DNA of 64,000 bases from Eubacterium maltosivorans (GCF_002441855.2 NZ_CP029487.1:186001-250000), one strand, 5' to 3'. Counted from the stretch's first letter, positions 45,619 through 53,886 are shown. Translations and numbers: made by a program. The notes: generated by a model not told the origin, from the sequence alone.

Positions 45619-46326
45619 TTTGCTGTGCCAGAAGGTCATGCTCTTTTCCACAGCGGCGTCGATGCTTTTCACATCCTTTTCCTGAATACAGCGGAGGATT
45701 TCCTTGTGATAGCCCTCAGCCTTGTCAAAAAGCTCCTGGGTATTGATGGTATCCTCAATGGACAGGGAAAAGATTTCATAGATGCCGTTGACCAGCTTGG
45801 AAATATAGGGGTTGCCGCAGATATCCGCAATGGCAACGTGAAACTTGTAATCCAGGTAGGCAGCTTTTTCCTTGTCGCCGCTCTCATAGGCCTTACGGAT
45901 ATCCTTGATGATCTGGCTGAGGTGGACGATATCGCCGTCGGTGGCTTTTTTCATGGCTGTGCGCAGGACCATTTCCTCCATGCACTCCCTGAATTCCACC
46001 ATATCCGGGTCGCTTTCGGCCTGGAAGATGATGCTGTAGATAATGGGGTTGAACACCGTGGGGGCAATATGGTCGCACACATAGGTGCCGTCGCCGCGGC
46101 GGATGTCTACCACGCCCAGGGCGGATAAAATTTTCATGGCCTCACGCAGGGAGTTCCGTCCCACGTTCAGCTCTTCCATGAGCTCAAATTCACTGGGGAG
46201 TTTTTCCCCTACTTTAAACTGTCCGGTAGAAATGGCTTTGACGATCCGGTCGATAATCTTGTCAACAATAGAGGAGTTATCAATGGGTGAAAGGGCATTT
46301 GCCGGTTTTTTTCTGTCGCTTGGCAT
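45604..46326 (-). CDS. GntR family regulator with FCD effector domain (FadR subfamily)
   Basis: 240 residues. N-terminal winged helix VDKIIDRIVKAISTGQFKVG, EKLPSEFELMEELNVGRNSLREAMKIL and GVVDIRRGDGTYV; C-terminal FCD helical domain with EFRECMEEMVLRTA, DYKFHVAIADICGNPYI and EKAEGYHKEILRCI-like sequence holding the metal-binding histidines. FCD regulators sense organic or sugar acids. It converges on the acid-sugar operon and likely controls it. ATG 46326 has AGGAG upstream. The last four residues derive from repeat copy G. Confidence 0.9.
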   Translation of the reverse strand: MPSDRKKPANALSPIDNSSIVDKIIDRIVKAISTGQFKVGEKLPSEFELMEELNVGRNSLREAMKILSALGVVDIRRGDGTYVCDHIAPTVFNPIIYSIIFQAESDPDMVEFRECMEEMVLRTAMKKATDGDIVHLSQIIKDIRKAYESGDKEKAAYLDYKFHVAIADICGNPYISKLVNGIYEIFSLSIEDTINTQELFDKAEGYHKEILRCIQEKDVKSIDAAVEKSMTFWHSKENEN

Positions 46327-46351
46327 AAATTCAAATCTCCTAAGGTCATCT

Positions 46352-46412
46352 AGTAGGATGTTTGGACATCCTGTTTGCACTTTATTATAACCTACCGGCA
46401 ATGAATGATCAA
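46352..46412 (-). promoter_or_regulatory. Promoter and operator of the GntR/FCD gene
   Basis: On the minus strand TTGATC (46412-46407), 17 bases, TATAAT (46389-46384). Just downstream lies the perfect palindrome AGGATGT-TTGG-ACATCCT (46355-46372). Its position after the -10 fits autorepression. Confidence 0.7.
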
Positions 46413-46456
46413 ATGTTTATTTAAGAATCGGAACGCCTTTCTCAGGACAGCGTGCT

Positions 46457-47083
46457 CTACAGATCCTTATTCATAAAAATGCGCCTGGAGACCACATAGG
46501 ACAGGAGGCCAAACGCCAGCACGAACACCGGGGAGCACCAGGCCAGAAGGGTGAGAGTCTGAGCTGAGAGGGGCCTTAGCGCAGGCAGATAGCTGCTGAA
46601 GCTTATAAAAATAAGAGTAGGAATCAGTACCACGATCATCAGGACATACCGGGCTTTTTCGACACCGAATTTGTAGATGATTGGCGTGGCGAGCGCGCCG
46701 AGAAACAGCGCCACCAAGGCCGAGCACAGGGTGCCGATGAGGATTTCCTCAATGGATACATGGATCATCTGGCCGATAACAAGGCTGAGGGCCAGTGTGA
46801 TGACCGTGCCAAAGGCGCACAGCAGAAGGATGAAAAGGTATTTGCTTTTTACCAGGTCGGCCCGGCTCAGGGGCAGGGTCATGGCGAATTCGTCCCAGTG
46901 GTTGTAGCTGTCATAGTTGAAGCTGCTGAGGGCGCAGATCATGACCAGAATGGCGTTGACGCCTGAGAAAATACTGGTCGAGGCCATGCCAAAGGCCATA
47001 AAGATATACAGCACCATGAGCACAGCCAGTATCCTGAAATACCGGCGCATGCCGAGAAATTCTTTGATGATTAAGCCTTTCAT
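46457..47083 (-). CDS. ABC-2 type permease, second paralogue
   Basis: 208 residues with six membrane helices. It starts MKGLIIKEFLGMRRYFRILA and contains SSFNYDSYNHWDEFAMTLPLSRADLVKSKY, nearly the same as the neighbouring permease (two blocks conserved), so the two arose by tandem duplication. They resemble the membrane subunits of small ABC-2 exporters such as PmtB/PmtD, which expel amphipathic peptides. It lies 12 bases downstream of the other permease. GGAGACC precedes its start. Confidence 0.85.
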   Translation of the reverse strand: MKGLIIKEFLGMRRYFRILAVLMVLYIFMAFGMASTSIFSGVNAILVMICALSSFNYDSYNHWDEFAMTLPLSRADLVKSKYLFILLLCAFGTVITLALSLVIGQMIHVSIEEILIGTLCSALVALFLGALATPIIYKFGVEKARYVLMIVVLIPTLIFISFSSYLPALRPLSAQTLTLLAWCSPVFVLAFGLLSYVVSRRIFMNKDL

Positions 47084-47094
47084 TTTTGGTCTCC

Positions 47095-47730
47095 TTATAA
47101 ATCTTTTTTCAGAAAGATCAGCTTGGATATTTTATAAGAGCCGATAAAAAACAGAGTGGTCAGGATCGGTACAATATACACGGAAACCGCAGCAATGGTT
47201 TCTTTGGCTGGTAAAACGATGCTGCCCCTGTCAGTCAGCAATGAAAAAATATAGCCGAGCAAGAAGGGAACAAACGCGCAGACAATCATCGCATAGCGCG
47301 CTTTTTCCAAACCAAATTGATAGATAAGCGGGGTCGTGATCGAAAGATATGCGAGCGCGAAGCTGACCGAAGCAAGGACATTTTTAATGACCGCGCTCAA
47401 CCCGGCATTGGCAGAATCGTTGATGACCAGGTTGACCAGCACAATGATGAGAGTGAATGCTAAGGATAGTAAAAGCAAAAAGGCATACTTGCTTTTCACC
47501 ATCTCCAGACGGGATATGGGCAGAGTAACAGCGAATTCATCCCAATGGTTATAGCGGTCATAGCTGAAGCTGTTGAAAGCACAGAATACAACGAGAAGGG
47601 CGTTGACTGCTGAGAAGAATGCGACAGAGTGTGTCAGAAGAGCCATGACGATGTATAACGCGAGTAAAATACCGATAAGCTTCAAATACCGGCGCATGGC
47701 CAGAAATTCCTTGATGATTAAGCCTTTCAT
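47095..47730 (-). CDS. ABC-2 type permease, first paralogue
   Basis: 211 residues, six membrane helices, MKGLIIKEFLAMRRYLKLIG and FSYDRYNHWDEFAVTLPISR. Its start codon overlaps the stop of the ATPase gene (ATGA), which indicates coupling. The pair of permeases probably forms a heterodimer with one ATPase. Confidence 0.85.
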   Translation of the reverse strand: MKGLIIKEFLAMRRYLKLIGILLALYIVMALLTHSVAFFSAVNALLVVFCAFNSFSYDRYNHWDEFAVTLPISRLEMVKSKYAFLLLLSLAFTLIIVLVNLVINDSANAGLSAVIKNVLASVSFALAYLSITTPLIYQFGLEKARYAMIVCAFVPFLLGYIFSLLTDRGSIVLPAKETIAAVSVYIVPILTTLFFIGSYKISKLIFLKKDL

Positions 47731-48593
47731 TTTTCATCTCCTTTGGTATAAAACACCATGATATCCTCAAGACTGGGGATATCGACAATCATATCCCGAA
47801 AGCGGTTTCTCACGGCCGCGGGGTTTTTGATCAGAGCCTGAACGTCAAAGCTTGAGCGCTGGACGCCCACCACGTCGGTGAGTGCGAGGGATTCGAACTG
47901 GCTTGGGCTGCACTTGAGGATGCCGTAGCTTTCGATGAGCGTATCCTTGGCCTCGCTGAACAGAATCTGCCCGTCGTGGATAAAGGTGATATAGTCTGCC
48001 ACCCGCTCCAGGTCGCTGGTGATGTGGGAGGACATGAGGATGGCGTGATTCTCATCCTCGATGAATTCCTGGAAGATGTCCAGAATTTCGTTGCGCACGA
48101 CCGGGTCCAGCCCGCTGGTGGCCTCGTCCAGAATCAAGAGCCTGGGCCTGTGGGACAGGGCGGCGGCGATGGAAAGCTTCATTTTCATCCCCTTGGAGAG
48201 GTCCTTAAGCCGCTTGTCTGCAGGAAGCCTGAAGCGGGAGAGGAAATCCTCGAACAAGGCCTTATCCCAGGTTTTGTAGATATTGCCCATAATTTTCGTG
48301 ATCTCGGGCGGGCGAAGGTCGTCGGGAAAGTTCTGGTCGGCAAAAACGACGCCCAACTCTTTCTTGATGTCTTTTTCATTCTGCGCGGCGTCCATGCCCA
48401 GAATCTGCATGTCGCCGCTGTCGGGGTGGATCAGGCCCAGCAGTGCCTTGATGGTGGTGGTTTTGCCGGCGCCGTTTTCTCCAATAAAGCCCATGATGCT
48501 GCCTGAGGGCAGATTAAAGCTGACGTCCTTCAGGGAAAAGCCGCTGTAGTGTTTGCTGAGGTTTTTAATTTCGATGGCGTTTTGAGTGTCCAT
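47727..48593 (-). CDS. ABC transporter ATP-binding protein
   Basis: 288 residues. Walker A GFIGENGAGKTTTIKALLG, signature DLSKGMKMKLSIAAAL, Walker B RLLILDEATSGLDP and switch LMSSHITSD are present. The C-terminal 80 residues are an accessory domain common in ABC-2 exporters (BcrA/PmtA type). Translation is coupled both ways: TAATG with the GntR gene upstream and ATGA with the permease downstream. Confidence 0.92.
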   Translation of the reverse strand: MDTQNAIEIKNLSKHYSGFSLKDVSFNLPSGSIMGFIGENGAGKTTTIKALLGLIHPDSGDMQILGMDAAQNEKDIKKELGVVFADQNFPDDLRPPEITKIMGNIYKTWDKALFEDFLSRFRLPADKRLKDLSKGMKMKLSIAAALSHRPRLLILDEATSGLDPVVRNEILDIFQEFIEDENHAILMSSHITSDLERVADYITFIHDGQILFSEAKDTLIESYGILKCSPSQFESLALTDVVGVQRSSFDVQALIKNPAAVRNRFRDMIVDIPSLEDIMVFYTKGDEK

Positions 48594-48970
48594 TAGCTGT
48601 CTCCTTTGTAGAGTAATGTGATGAGTTCGGTGAGCTCGGAAAGGGTGAGGCCACAGCCCTGCGAGAGTTCAACGGCCTGTTCCAGGAGTTCTTGTATCTG
48701 GCGGTAGTTTTCTTCGCGGATGAACTCGGTGTTTTTCTGGGCGACAAAGCTGCCCTTGCCCGGAGCGGTCTCAATAAACCCGTCCTGCTCCAGATCGGCG
48801 TAGGCCCGCTTGGTGGTGATGACGCTGATGCGCAGCTCCTTTGCCAGAACCCGCATGGAGGGCAGGGCATCGCCGGGCCTTAGCTCGCCTGTAATGATCT
48901 TATTTTTAATCTGCGTGGTGATCTGTTCATAGATCGGCTTTCCACTGCTGTTGCTGATGATAATATCCAT
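48593..48970 (-). CDS. GntR family regulator, YtrA subfamily
   Basis: 125 residues. N-terminal winged helix GKPIYEQITTQIKNKIITGE, DALPSMRVLAKELRISVITTKRAYADLEQDGF, APGKGSFVA; the short C-terminal dimerisation helix pair (QELLEQAVELSQGCG) is typical of YtrA. Members repress their own ABC-transporter operon and respond to cell-envelope stress or peptides. It is the first gene of the exporter operon. ATG 48970 has AAAGGATC upstream; the operator lies at 48991-49019. Confidence 0.92.
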   Translation of the reverse strand: MDIIISNSSGKPIYEQITTQIKNKIITGELRPGDALPSMRVLAKELRISVITTKRAYADLEQDGFIETAPGKGSFVAQKNTEFIREENYRQIQELLEQAVELSQGCGLTLSELTELITLLYKGDS

Positions 48971-48990
48971 GGATGATCCTTTCAAAAGTT

Positions 48991-49019
48991 ATACTGTATA
49001 TATACGATATATACAGTAT
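48991..49019 (-). promoter_or_regulatory. 29-bp perfect inverted repeat, operator of the YtrA-type operon
   Basis: ATACTGTATATA (48991-49002), TACGA, TATATACAGTAT (49008-49019). A perfect 12+12 palindrome placed 20 bases before the regulator start and overlapping the AT-rich promoter. It is the likely binding site of the regulator itself. Confidence 0.85.
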
Positions 49020-49062
49020 ATACTCGCTTGAAGGACTTGTCAAGAAAAATTTTGCTGCGTGC

Positions 49063-49902
49063 TCAGCCCCTGCTTTCCGGAGAAAGCAGTTTACGCGCCA
49101 GTTCGGTCTTTTGCTTCTGACGGGCGGGGCGCTGGCTTTGCCCCTCGAAAAGCATGGGGCTGCACATTTCATTGATACGGTCGTAAATGCGGCGCTGAGC
49201 CATGTTTTTGGGATTTTTGAGCTGCTCGGGCGTCAGGTTGGTGGTGATGATGGTGGGCTTTCCGCTTTTGTAGCGGGCGTCGATAAGGTTGTAAATCTGC
49301 TCCAGGGTAAACTCACTCTGGCGCTCGATGCCAAAGTCGTCAATCAGCACCAGGTCATAGGCGGCCAGGCGGTCGTAGTACTGGCTCCGGCTCCGGTCGC
49401 TTTCAAACTCGCCGGGCAGGTCGTCTCTCAGGCGGGTGAGGCTGGTGCCCAGGACATTGTAGCCTTTGTCGTTCAGGACGTTGACGATGCAGCCGGCCGT
49501 AAAGGTCTTTCCGGTGCCCACATCGCCGTAAAACAGCAGGCCGATATTTTCACTGCAGCTTGTATCAAACTGGGCGACGTATCGCTTTGCTTTTTCGATG
49601 GCGCCAGGGCAGGCGCCATTGTCGGCCTCAAAGGTCATTCTGCGCATGGCGGGGTCCTGAATATGGGAGACCTTCCGTTGTTTTTTTCGTTCGGCTTGCT
49701 GACGGGCCTTAAAGGCCTGGTCGCGCTGGTCGCGGGCTTCGGTTTTGCACTGGCACAGGCAGGACACCTTTTTTCTGACGTGACCAAAAACCACCCATGT
49801 CTCCATGGGGGTGTGGCAGAGGGAACAGTGCTTAAGTCCGTCCACTTCATAGAACTCCTGGCTGCCGGCGTTGGGATTGGGGATTGTGGCTTCAAAATTC
49901 AC
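49063..49902 (-). CDS. DnaC/IstB-like ATP-binding protein
   Basis: 279 residues. The N-terminal region has a cysteine cluster (CSLCHTP ... CLCQC) like the zinc-binding end of DnaI and phage DnaC-type helicase loaders. The AAA+ domain has Walker A LLFYGDVGTGKTFTAGCIVN, Walker B YDLVLIDDFGIE and sensor 1 KPTIITTNLTPEQL, with the arginine segment RIYDRINEMC. It loads the replicative helicase or aids a replication initiator. The start is GTG 49902 with AAAGGAG upstream, overlapping the end of the partner gene. It reads like a phage-type replication pair kept in the chromosome. Confidence 0.85.
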   Translation of the reverse strand: MNFEATIPNPNAGSQEFYEVDGLKHCSLCHTPMETWVVFGHVRKKVSCLCQCKTEARDQRDQAFKARQQAERKKQRKVSHIQDPAMRRMTFEADNGACPGAIEKAKRYVAQFDTSCSENIGLLFYGDVGTGKTFTAGCIVNVLNDKGYNVLGTSLTRLRDDLPGEFESDRSRSQYYDRLAAYDLVLIDDFGIERQSEFTLEQIYNLIDARYKSGKPTIITTNLTPEQLKNPKNMAQRRIYDRINEMCSPMLFEGQSQRPARQKQKTELARKLLSPESRG

Positions 49903-50591
49903 AGGCTTTCTCCTTTGCTTGCGGTGTAATCTGGAATGGGGCTGTCTGGCTGATTTTTGTGCTTTTCCGCGTCCCGGCGGTAAAAGCTGAGAATGGTATG
50001 ATAATGGCTTTTGTAGCGCTTGCTGGCGGTTTTTGGGCCAATCTGGCCAATGTACTCGTTAAGCCGGTCGATGTAGCGCAGGGTGTCGGGCTCTCCCAGA
50101 CGTTCGGTGAGCCTTGCGCGCTCGTCGGGAGTGAGGGTGACGAAGTCGCCATAGCACTCTTTGAGTTGGTCTGGTTTGCTTTGGTTTGGTTTATTTAATG
50201 TGTCCGGTTTGCTGTCCGATTTACTATCCAGTTTGCTATCCAGTTTGCTGTCCGGTTTGCTATCCAGTTTGCCGTCTGGTTTTGTATCCTTTTTTGACAT
50301 GCTGCCGGCTTGTGTCAGATCAATGAGCTGGTAGGTACCGCATTGGTCCCTGCGTCCATTGGTATAAGCCAGAAAACCGCCTTCACAGAGCTCCTTCCGT
50401 GCAACCTGCATCCGTGTCAGGCTGAGGCCGCTGAGCCCGCAGATTACGGAATTGGCCGCGGTAAAGCGGTCTGGGAAATACAGGTCGTTAGCGTATTCCA
50501 GAAGAATGGCATAAAGGGCAATGGCGTTTGATGAAAGCGGGCTGGCCAGTCGCTTTCTTCGGTAGGCGTTGAGCTGTTTGAGATAATCCAT
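49899..50591 (-). CDS. Replication-initiator-like winged-helix protein with SKxD repeats
   Basis: 230 residues. The N-terminal 100 residues form a helix-turn-helix domain (SSNAIALYAILLEYANDLYF, LSGLSLTRMQVARKELCEGGFLAY) as in phage DnaD/replisome-organiser proteins. A low-complexity linker of seven four-residue repeats follows (SKPD/SKLD/SKSD), then a C-terminal basic helical domain (RYIDRLNEYIGQIGPKTASKRYKSHYHTIL) like the DnaD-tail of phage proteins. It precedes and overlaps the DnaC-like gene. No integrase or structural phage gene is nearby. Confidence 0.8.
   Translation of the reverse strand: MDYLKQLNAYRRKRLASPLSSNAIALYAILLEYANDLYFPDRFTAANSVICGLSGLSLTRMQVARKELCEGGFLAYTNGRRDQCGTYQLIDLTQAGSMSKKDTKPDGKLDSKPDSKLDSKLDSKSDSKPDTLNKPNQSKPDQLKECYGDFVTLTPDERARLTERLGEPDTLRYIDRLNEYIGQIGPKTASKRYKSHYHTILSFYRRDAEKHKNQPDSPIPDYTASKGESL
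50202..50288 (-). repeat. Seven tandem 12-bp repeats within the initiator gene
   Basis: Units such as ATCCAGTTTGCT and GTCCGGTTTGCT recur seven times without interruption and encode (S-K-P/L/S-D) on the minus strand. Copies 3 and 4 are identical, so slippage can change the linker length by four residues at a time. Confidence 0.9.
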
Positions 50592-50939
50592 GTTTTTCCT
50601 CCTTTTGAGATGCTTCTACTACATACATACTTTTTTTGACAAAAATATCAACGGTTTGTTTAACGGAATTTCAAATAAAATGAAATTTTCAATCATAATA
50701 AAAGAATAAAAATGATTTAATGCCAAATGGGCAACTTTTTTTGTTCAGTTTATTCTTGTATACATAGGGGCAAATGCAGCTCCTACTATGAACATACCGA
50801 ATTTTCTGAAATTGGGCGACACCTTTAAGAAATAATTCCTTTACCCTTATTTCACGTGTAGAAGCCTCTATTCATACAATGGAAAAAAGGAGGCGGATTT
50901 TACCGGATTTTGTTCAAAAAAAGAAAAAACTGGATATAA
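50592..50939. other. Non-coding AT-rich gap upstream of the initiator gene
   Basis: I see no convincing gene. It holds the AGGAGG ribosome site of the initiator gene (next to 50591) and AT-rich sequence that can contain its minus-strand promoter. A 15-codon frame at 50787-50834 lacks a ribosome site. Confidence 0.5.
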
Positions 50940-50966
50940 TAAAAAAAAGACCGCGTAGAGCGGTCG
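50940..50966 (-). terminator. Rho-independent terminator of gldA (after repeat D)
   Basis: GACCGC-GTAGA-GCGGTC (50949-50965) followed on the minus strand by eight T. It lies about 60 bases beyond repeat copy D, so the gldA mRNA would contain that element in its 3' tail. Confidence 0.85.
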
Positions 50967-51022
50967 CAGACTGTCGAAAAACTTTATCATGAGAACATAA
51001 AGCGTTAAAAAGAGGGATGTTT

Positions 51023-51174
51023 AATGGAGAATGGAAAATTGAGAATGGAAAATGATTGAACCCTTTTTCTGTCGAAAAAGCGATTGAAACAGCGGCCTTT
51101 GGCCGCAAATCCAATCAAAATGCGCAGCATTTTTTTCCTCTAATTCTCCATTCTGCATTCTCAATTCTCCATTG
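51023..51174. repeat. Heptad-arm hairpin element, copy D
   Basis: Left arm ATGGAGA ATGGAAA ATTGAGA ATGGAAA ATG; core with GAACCCTTTTTCTGTCG, AACAGCGGCC-TTT-GGCCGC and AATGCGCAGCATTT; right arm that reads backwards as ATGGAGA ATTGAGA ATGCAGA ATGGAGA ATT. It sits between the gldA stop and the gldA terminator. Confidence 0.9.
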
Positions 51175-51216
51175 AAACAGCCTCTGGATTTAACCTTGAA
51201 TCACGCGCTCGATTTT

Positions 51217-52347
51217 TCACACACCCGTACTCAAGCGCTCAGCCTTCCATCCCCGGCCCATTGCGTCAGCGGCCAGGATGGCATTATAGATGATTTCGGA
51301 GTTGACGGTGACAGGCTCGGCGACAATGTGCCTGGCCTTTGCGGCGCGCTCGGCTACCCGGCGAAGATCGGTCTCCATACTGGCCTCCAGGCCGATTTCG
51401 GCAAGGGTGACGGGCAGTCCCACACTGGTGGAAAAGGCCAGGACCTCCTCGATCTCCGCTTTCGGGCGGTTTTCGAGCACCAGCTGGCACAGGGTGCCAA
51501 AGGCTACGATCTCACCATGGGTGTAATTCCGGCAGGCCTCCACGGCAGAAAAGCCGCTGTTCAGTGAGTGCGCCCCTGCGCAGCCCACACATTCCACGCC
51601 CAGTCCGCTGAGCAGGGTGTTGGCCTCGATGATATTTTCCAGGGCCTCGGTACAGGCGCCGGCTTCGGCAGCCTGCTTAGCCTTCAGGCCGTCCTCAAGC
51701 AGCACCTGGTAGCACAGCTCAGACACTGCCATGCCGGCCAGGGTGGTGCGGTAGCCCTTGCCGATGCGGTTGGCGGTATTGGATTCCTGATGCGCCCGGG
51801 CCTCAAAATAAGTGGACAGGGCATCGCCCATGCCGGATACCAGCAAACGGACAGGCGCCTTAGAGACGATTTTGCTGTCGACCAGAATGAGGTCGGGATT
51901 GCGTTTGAAGTAGATGGTCTCAGCGTGGACACCCTCCTCGGTGTAGGTAACTGAGAGGGCCGAGGTGGGCGCATCTGTGGCGGCTGAGGTCGGAGCGATG
52001 ACAATGGCTGCCGAAGCCTTGATCCCTGTGTATTTGGCGGCGTCGATGGTCTTGCCCCCTCCGATTCCCACGACAACATCGCTGCTGTAGCCTGAGGCGA
52101 TGGCGGCCAGGCGTTCAAGCTCTGTGATAGTGGTTTCACCGCCGAATTTGACCGATTCGATGACAGCGCCGGCCGTTTCAAACTGGTCCTTTAAGGCAGG
52201 CGAAAGGGTATCGTAAAAAAACGGGTCAATGATGGCAAGCACCTTTTTTCCGTAGTCGGCTGTATAGTCCTGAAGGCGCTCAAGCTCGCCGTAGCCCTGA
52301 ATGTAGCGGCTGGGGGAGCCAAATGCGCGCGTGGTGGATGTAAGCAT
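51217..52347 (-). CDS. gldA: Glycerol dehydrogenase (NAD+)
   Basis: 376 residues, iron-containing alcohol dehydrogenase superfamily. It oxidises glycerol to dihydroxyacetone. NAD-binding GIGGGKTIDAAKY, APTSAATDAPTSALSV, and the zinc ligands: an aspartate in SGMGDALSTYFEAR and histidines in CAGAHSLNSGF and YTHGEIVAFG. AGGAGG precedes ATG 52347, and a minus-strand promoter TTGCCT-16-TATAAT lies at about 52390-52410. It opens the glycerol region but is transcribed away from the other glycerol genes. Confidence 0.94.
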   Translation of the reverse strand: MLTSTTRAFGSPSRYIQGYGELERLQDYTADYGKKVLAIIDPFFYDTLSPALKDQFETAGAVIESVKFGGETTITELERLAAIASGYSSDVVVGIGGGKTIDAAKYTGIKASAAIVIAPTSAATDAPTSALSVTYTEEGVHAETIYFKRNPDLILVDSKIVSKAPVRLLVSGMGDALSTYFEARAHQESNTANRIGKGYRTTLAGMAVSELCYQVLLEDGLKAKQAAEAGACTEALENIIEANTLLSGLGVECVGCAGAHSLNSGFSAVEACRNYTHGEIVAFGTLCQLVLENRPKAEIEEVLAFSTSVGLPVTLAEIGLEASMETDLRRVAERAAKARHIVAEPVTVNSEIIYNAILAADAMGRGWKAERLSTGV

Positions 52348-52495
52348 GTGTAAAAACCTCCTGATGTAAATGAATTTGGGAGTATTATACCATATTGCCA
52401 GGGAGAGGCAAAGTCTGAAGCGCCATCTTCAACCTGGCACTTTTCACTTTAAGGGAATCCTGTTATAATAAGCTAAAAGAAAGTGAGGGATTCAT

Positions 52496-53059
52496 ATGAA
52501 CCATCAGGGAACGCGCAAAATTGAAACCGGGCGACTGGTGCTGCGTCAGTTTTCCATTGACGACGCAGATGCCATGTACCTGAATTGGGCGGGAGACCCG
52601 GAAGTCACCCGTTTTTTAAGCTGGCCCACACATGAGAGCGTGAAAGCCTCCCGTGCGGTCATTGAGGAGTGGCAGAATAACGCCATCCTGCTGGACGATT
52701 ATAACTGGTGTATCACCTGCAGAGAAACCGGCGAGCCCATTGGAAGCCTCGGCGTTGTCCGGATCGATGAGGCGGCAGAGGCTGTGCATGTGGGCTACTG
52801 TATCGGCCGTAAATACTGGAACCAGGGGCTTACCACAGAGGCCCTGTCAGCGGTGATTGGCTTTTTCTTTGAGGAAGTGGGCGTGAACCGCGTCGAGGCT
52901 CTGCACGCTGTTGAAAACCCGGCGTCCGGAAGGGTTATGAAGAAGTGCGGCATGACGAAAGAAGGGGTGCTCCGGGAATACAATGTGAACAACCATGGCC
53001 TCTGCGACGCCGTGATTTACAGCATTTTGTGCCGCGAATGGCAGAAAGCAGCGGGCTGA
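52496..53059 (+). CDS. GNAT acetyltransferase, RimJ/RimL type
   Basis: 187 residues. IETGRLVLRQFSIDDADAMY at the N-terminus, HVGYCIGRKYWNQGLTTEAL as acetyl-CoA loop, and ENPASGRVMKKCGMTKEGVLREY are hallmarks of the RimJ/RimL (GNAT_3) group that acetylates protein N-termini or small amines. The target is unknown. AAGTGAGGG precedes ATG 52496. It is divergent from gldA and has its own TATAAT at about 52463. Confidence 0.9.
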   Translation: MNHQGTRKIETGRLVLRQFSIDDADAMYLNWAGDPEVTRFLSWPTHESVKASRAVIEEWQNNAILLDDYNWCITCRETGEPIGSLGVVRIDEAAEAVHVGYCIGRKYWNQGLTTEALSAVIGFFFEEVGVNRVEALHAVENPASGRVMKKCGMTKEGVLREYNVNNHGLCDAVIYSILCREWQKAAG

Positions 53060-53118
53060 ACCCTTGCAGAGCCATGAAAGAAATGGTATAGTGTTGGTAG
53101 AAAAGGGCGGTGAAGTGA

Positions 53119-53886
53119 ATGCTGCATGTAGAACGCAGAAAAGAAATACTCAATAAAATCCTGAAAGAGGGTTCCGTAAAGGCTGACGCGCTGGCAAAAA
53201 AATACGAAGTAGGCGTGCCGACCATCAGGAGGGATTTAAAATACCTGGCAGAGGAGTACGGCATTGAGCTGACCTACGGGGGCGCCTATGCCAAGGAAAG
53301 CCTGGCCAGCCAGACCACTGTGGAGATGAACATTGCCCAGAAGAAGCTGCAAAACCTGGATGAAAAACGGATCATCGCGCAAAAGGCGGCAAAGCTGATC
53401 AAGGATGGGGATACCATCGCGCTGAACTCAGGCAGTACGGTTGAGCTGGTTCTCGATTACCTGGAGGATATGAAAAGCCTGAACGTCATAACCCTGTCGC
53501 TGAATGTGGCCCTCAAGGCCTCCACAGTAAAGGGTGTGAATGTCTTTATGCCTGGTGGGCGGCTGCGCAGTATTTCCGGTGCTTTTTATGGAAAGGATGC
53601 GGACGATTTCCTCAGGAAGTTTAACATTGACAAGGCCTTTATGGGTGTTTTGGCTGTTTCCATCCCCAAGGGCGTGACCCACAGCTCGCTGGAAGAGATC
53701 GAGGTTAACCAGACCCTGGCCGAGATCAGCCAGAAATGCTATCTCATGGCCGACTACACCAAGTTTGACAAGATATCTCTGGCCAAGATGTTCGACCTTA
53801 ATATTTTCGAGGCCTTCATCGTCGATGGTAAAGAGCCGGAAATTTACAGGGAATACGCCCGTAATAACGGGATTGAGATTCTGTAA
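53119..53886 (+). CDS. DeoR/GlpR family transcriptional regulator
   Basis: 255 residues. N-terminal DeoR helix-turn-helix (RRKEILNKILKEGSVKADALAKKYEVGVPTIRRDL in two blocks) and a C-terminal sugar-phosphate sensor of the ribose-5-phosphate isomerase-like fold (LNSGSTVELVLDYL, FMPGGRLRSISGAFYG, MADYTKFDKISLAKMF). Position before glpP suggests control of the glycerol/methyl-transfer genes by a phosphorylated polyol. It differs from GlpR in lacking adjacent glpF. GGCGGTGAAGTG precedes ATG 53119. Confidence 0.92.
   Translation: MLHVERRKEILNKILKEGSVKADALAKKYEVGVPTIRRDLKYLAEEYGIELTYGGAYAKESLASQTTVEMNIAQKKLQNLDEKRIIAQKAAKLIKDGDTIALNSGSTVELVLDYLEDMKSLNVITLSLNVALKASTVKGVNVFMPGGRLRSISGAFYGKDADDFLRKFNIDKAFMGVLAVSIPKGVTHSSLEEIEVNQTLAEISQKCYLMADYTKFDKISLAKMFDLNIFEAFIVDGKEPEIYREYARNNGIEIL

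Noticed and set aside
48973-49929. Plus-strand open frame of 318 codons opposite the DnaC-like gene
   Set aside because: It begins inside the YtrA operator and shadows a gene with clear Walker motifs on the minus strand.
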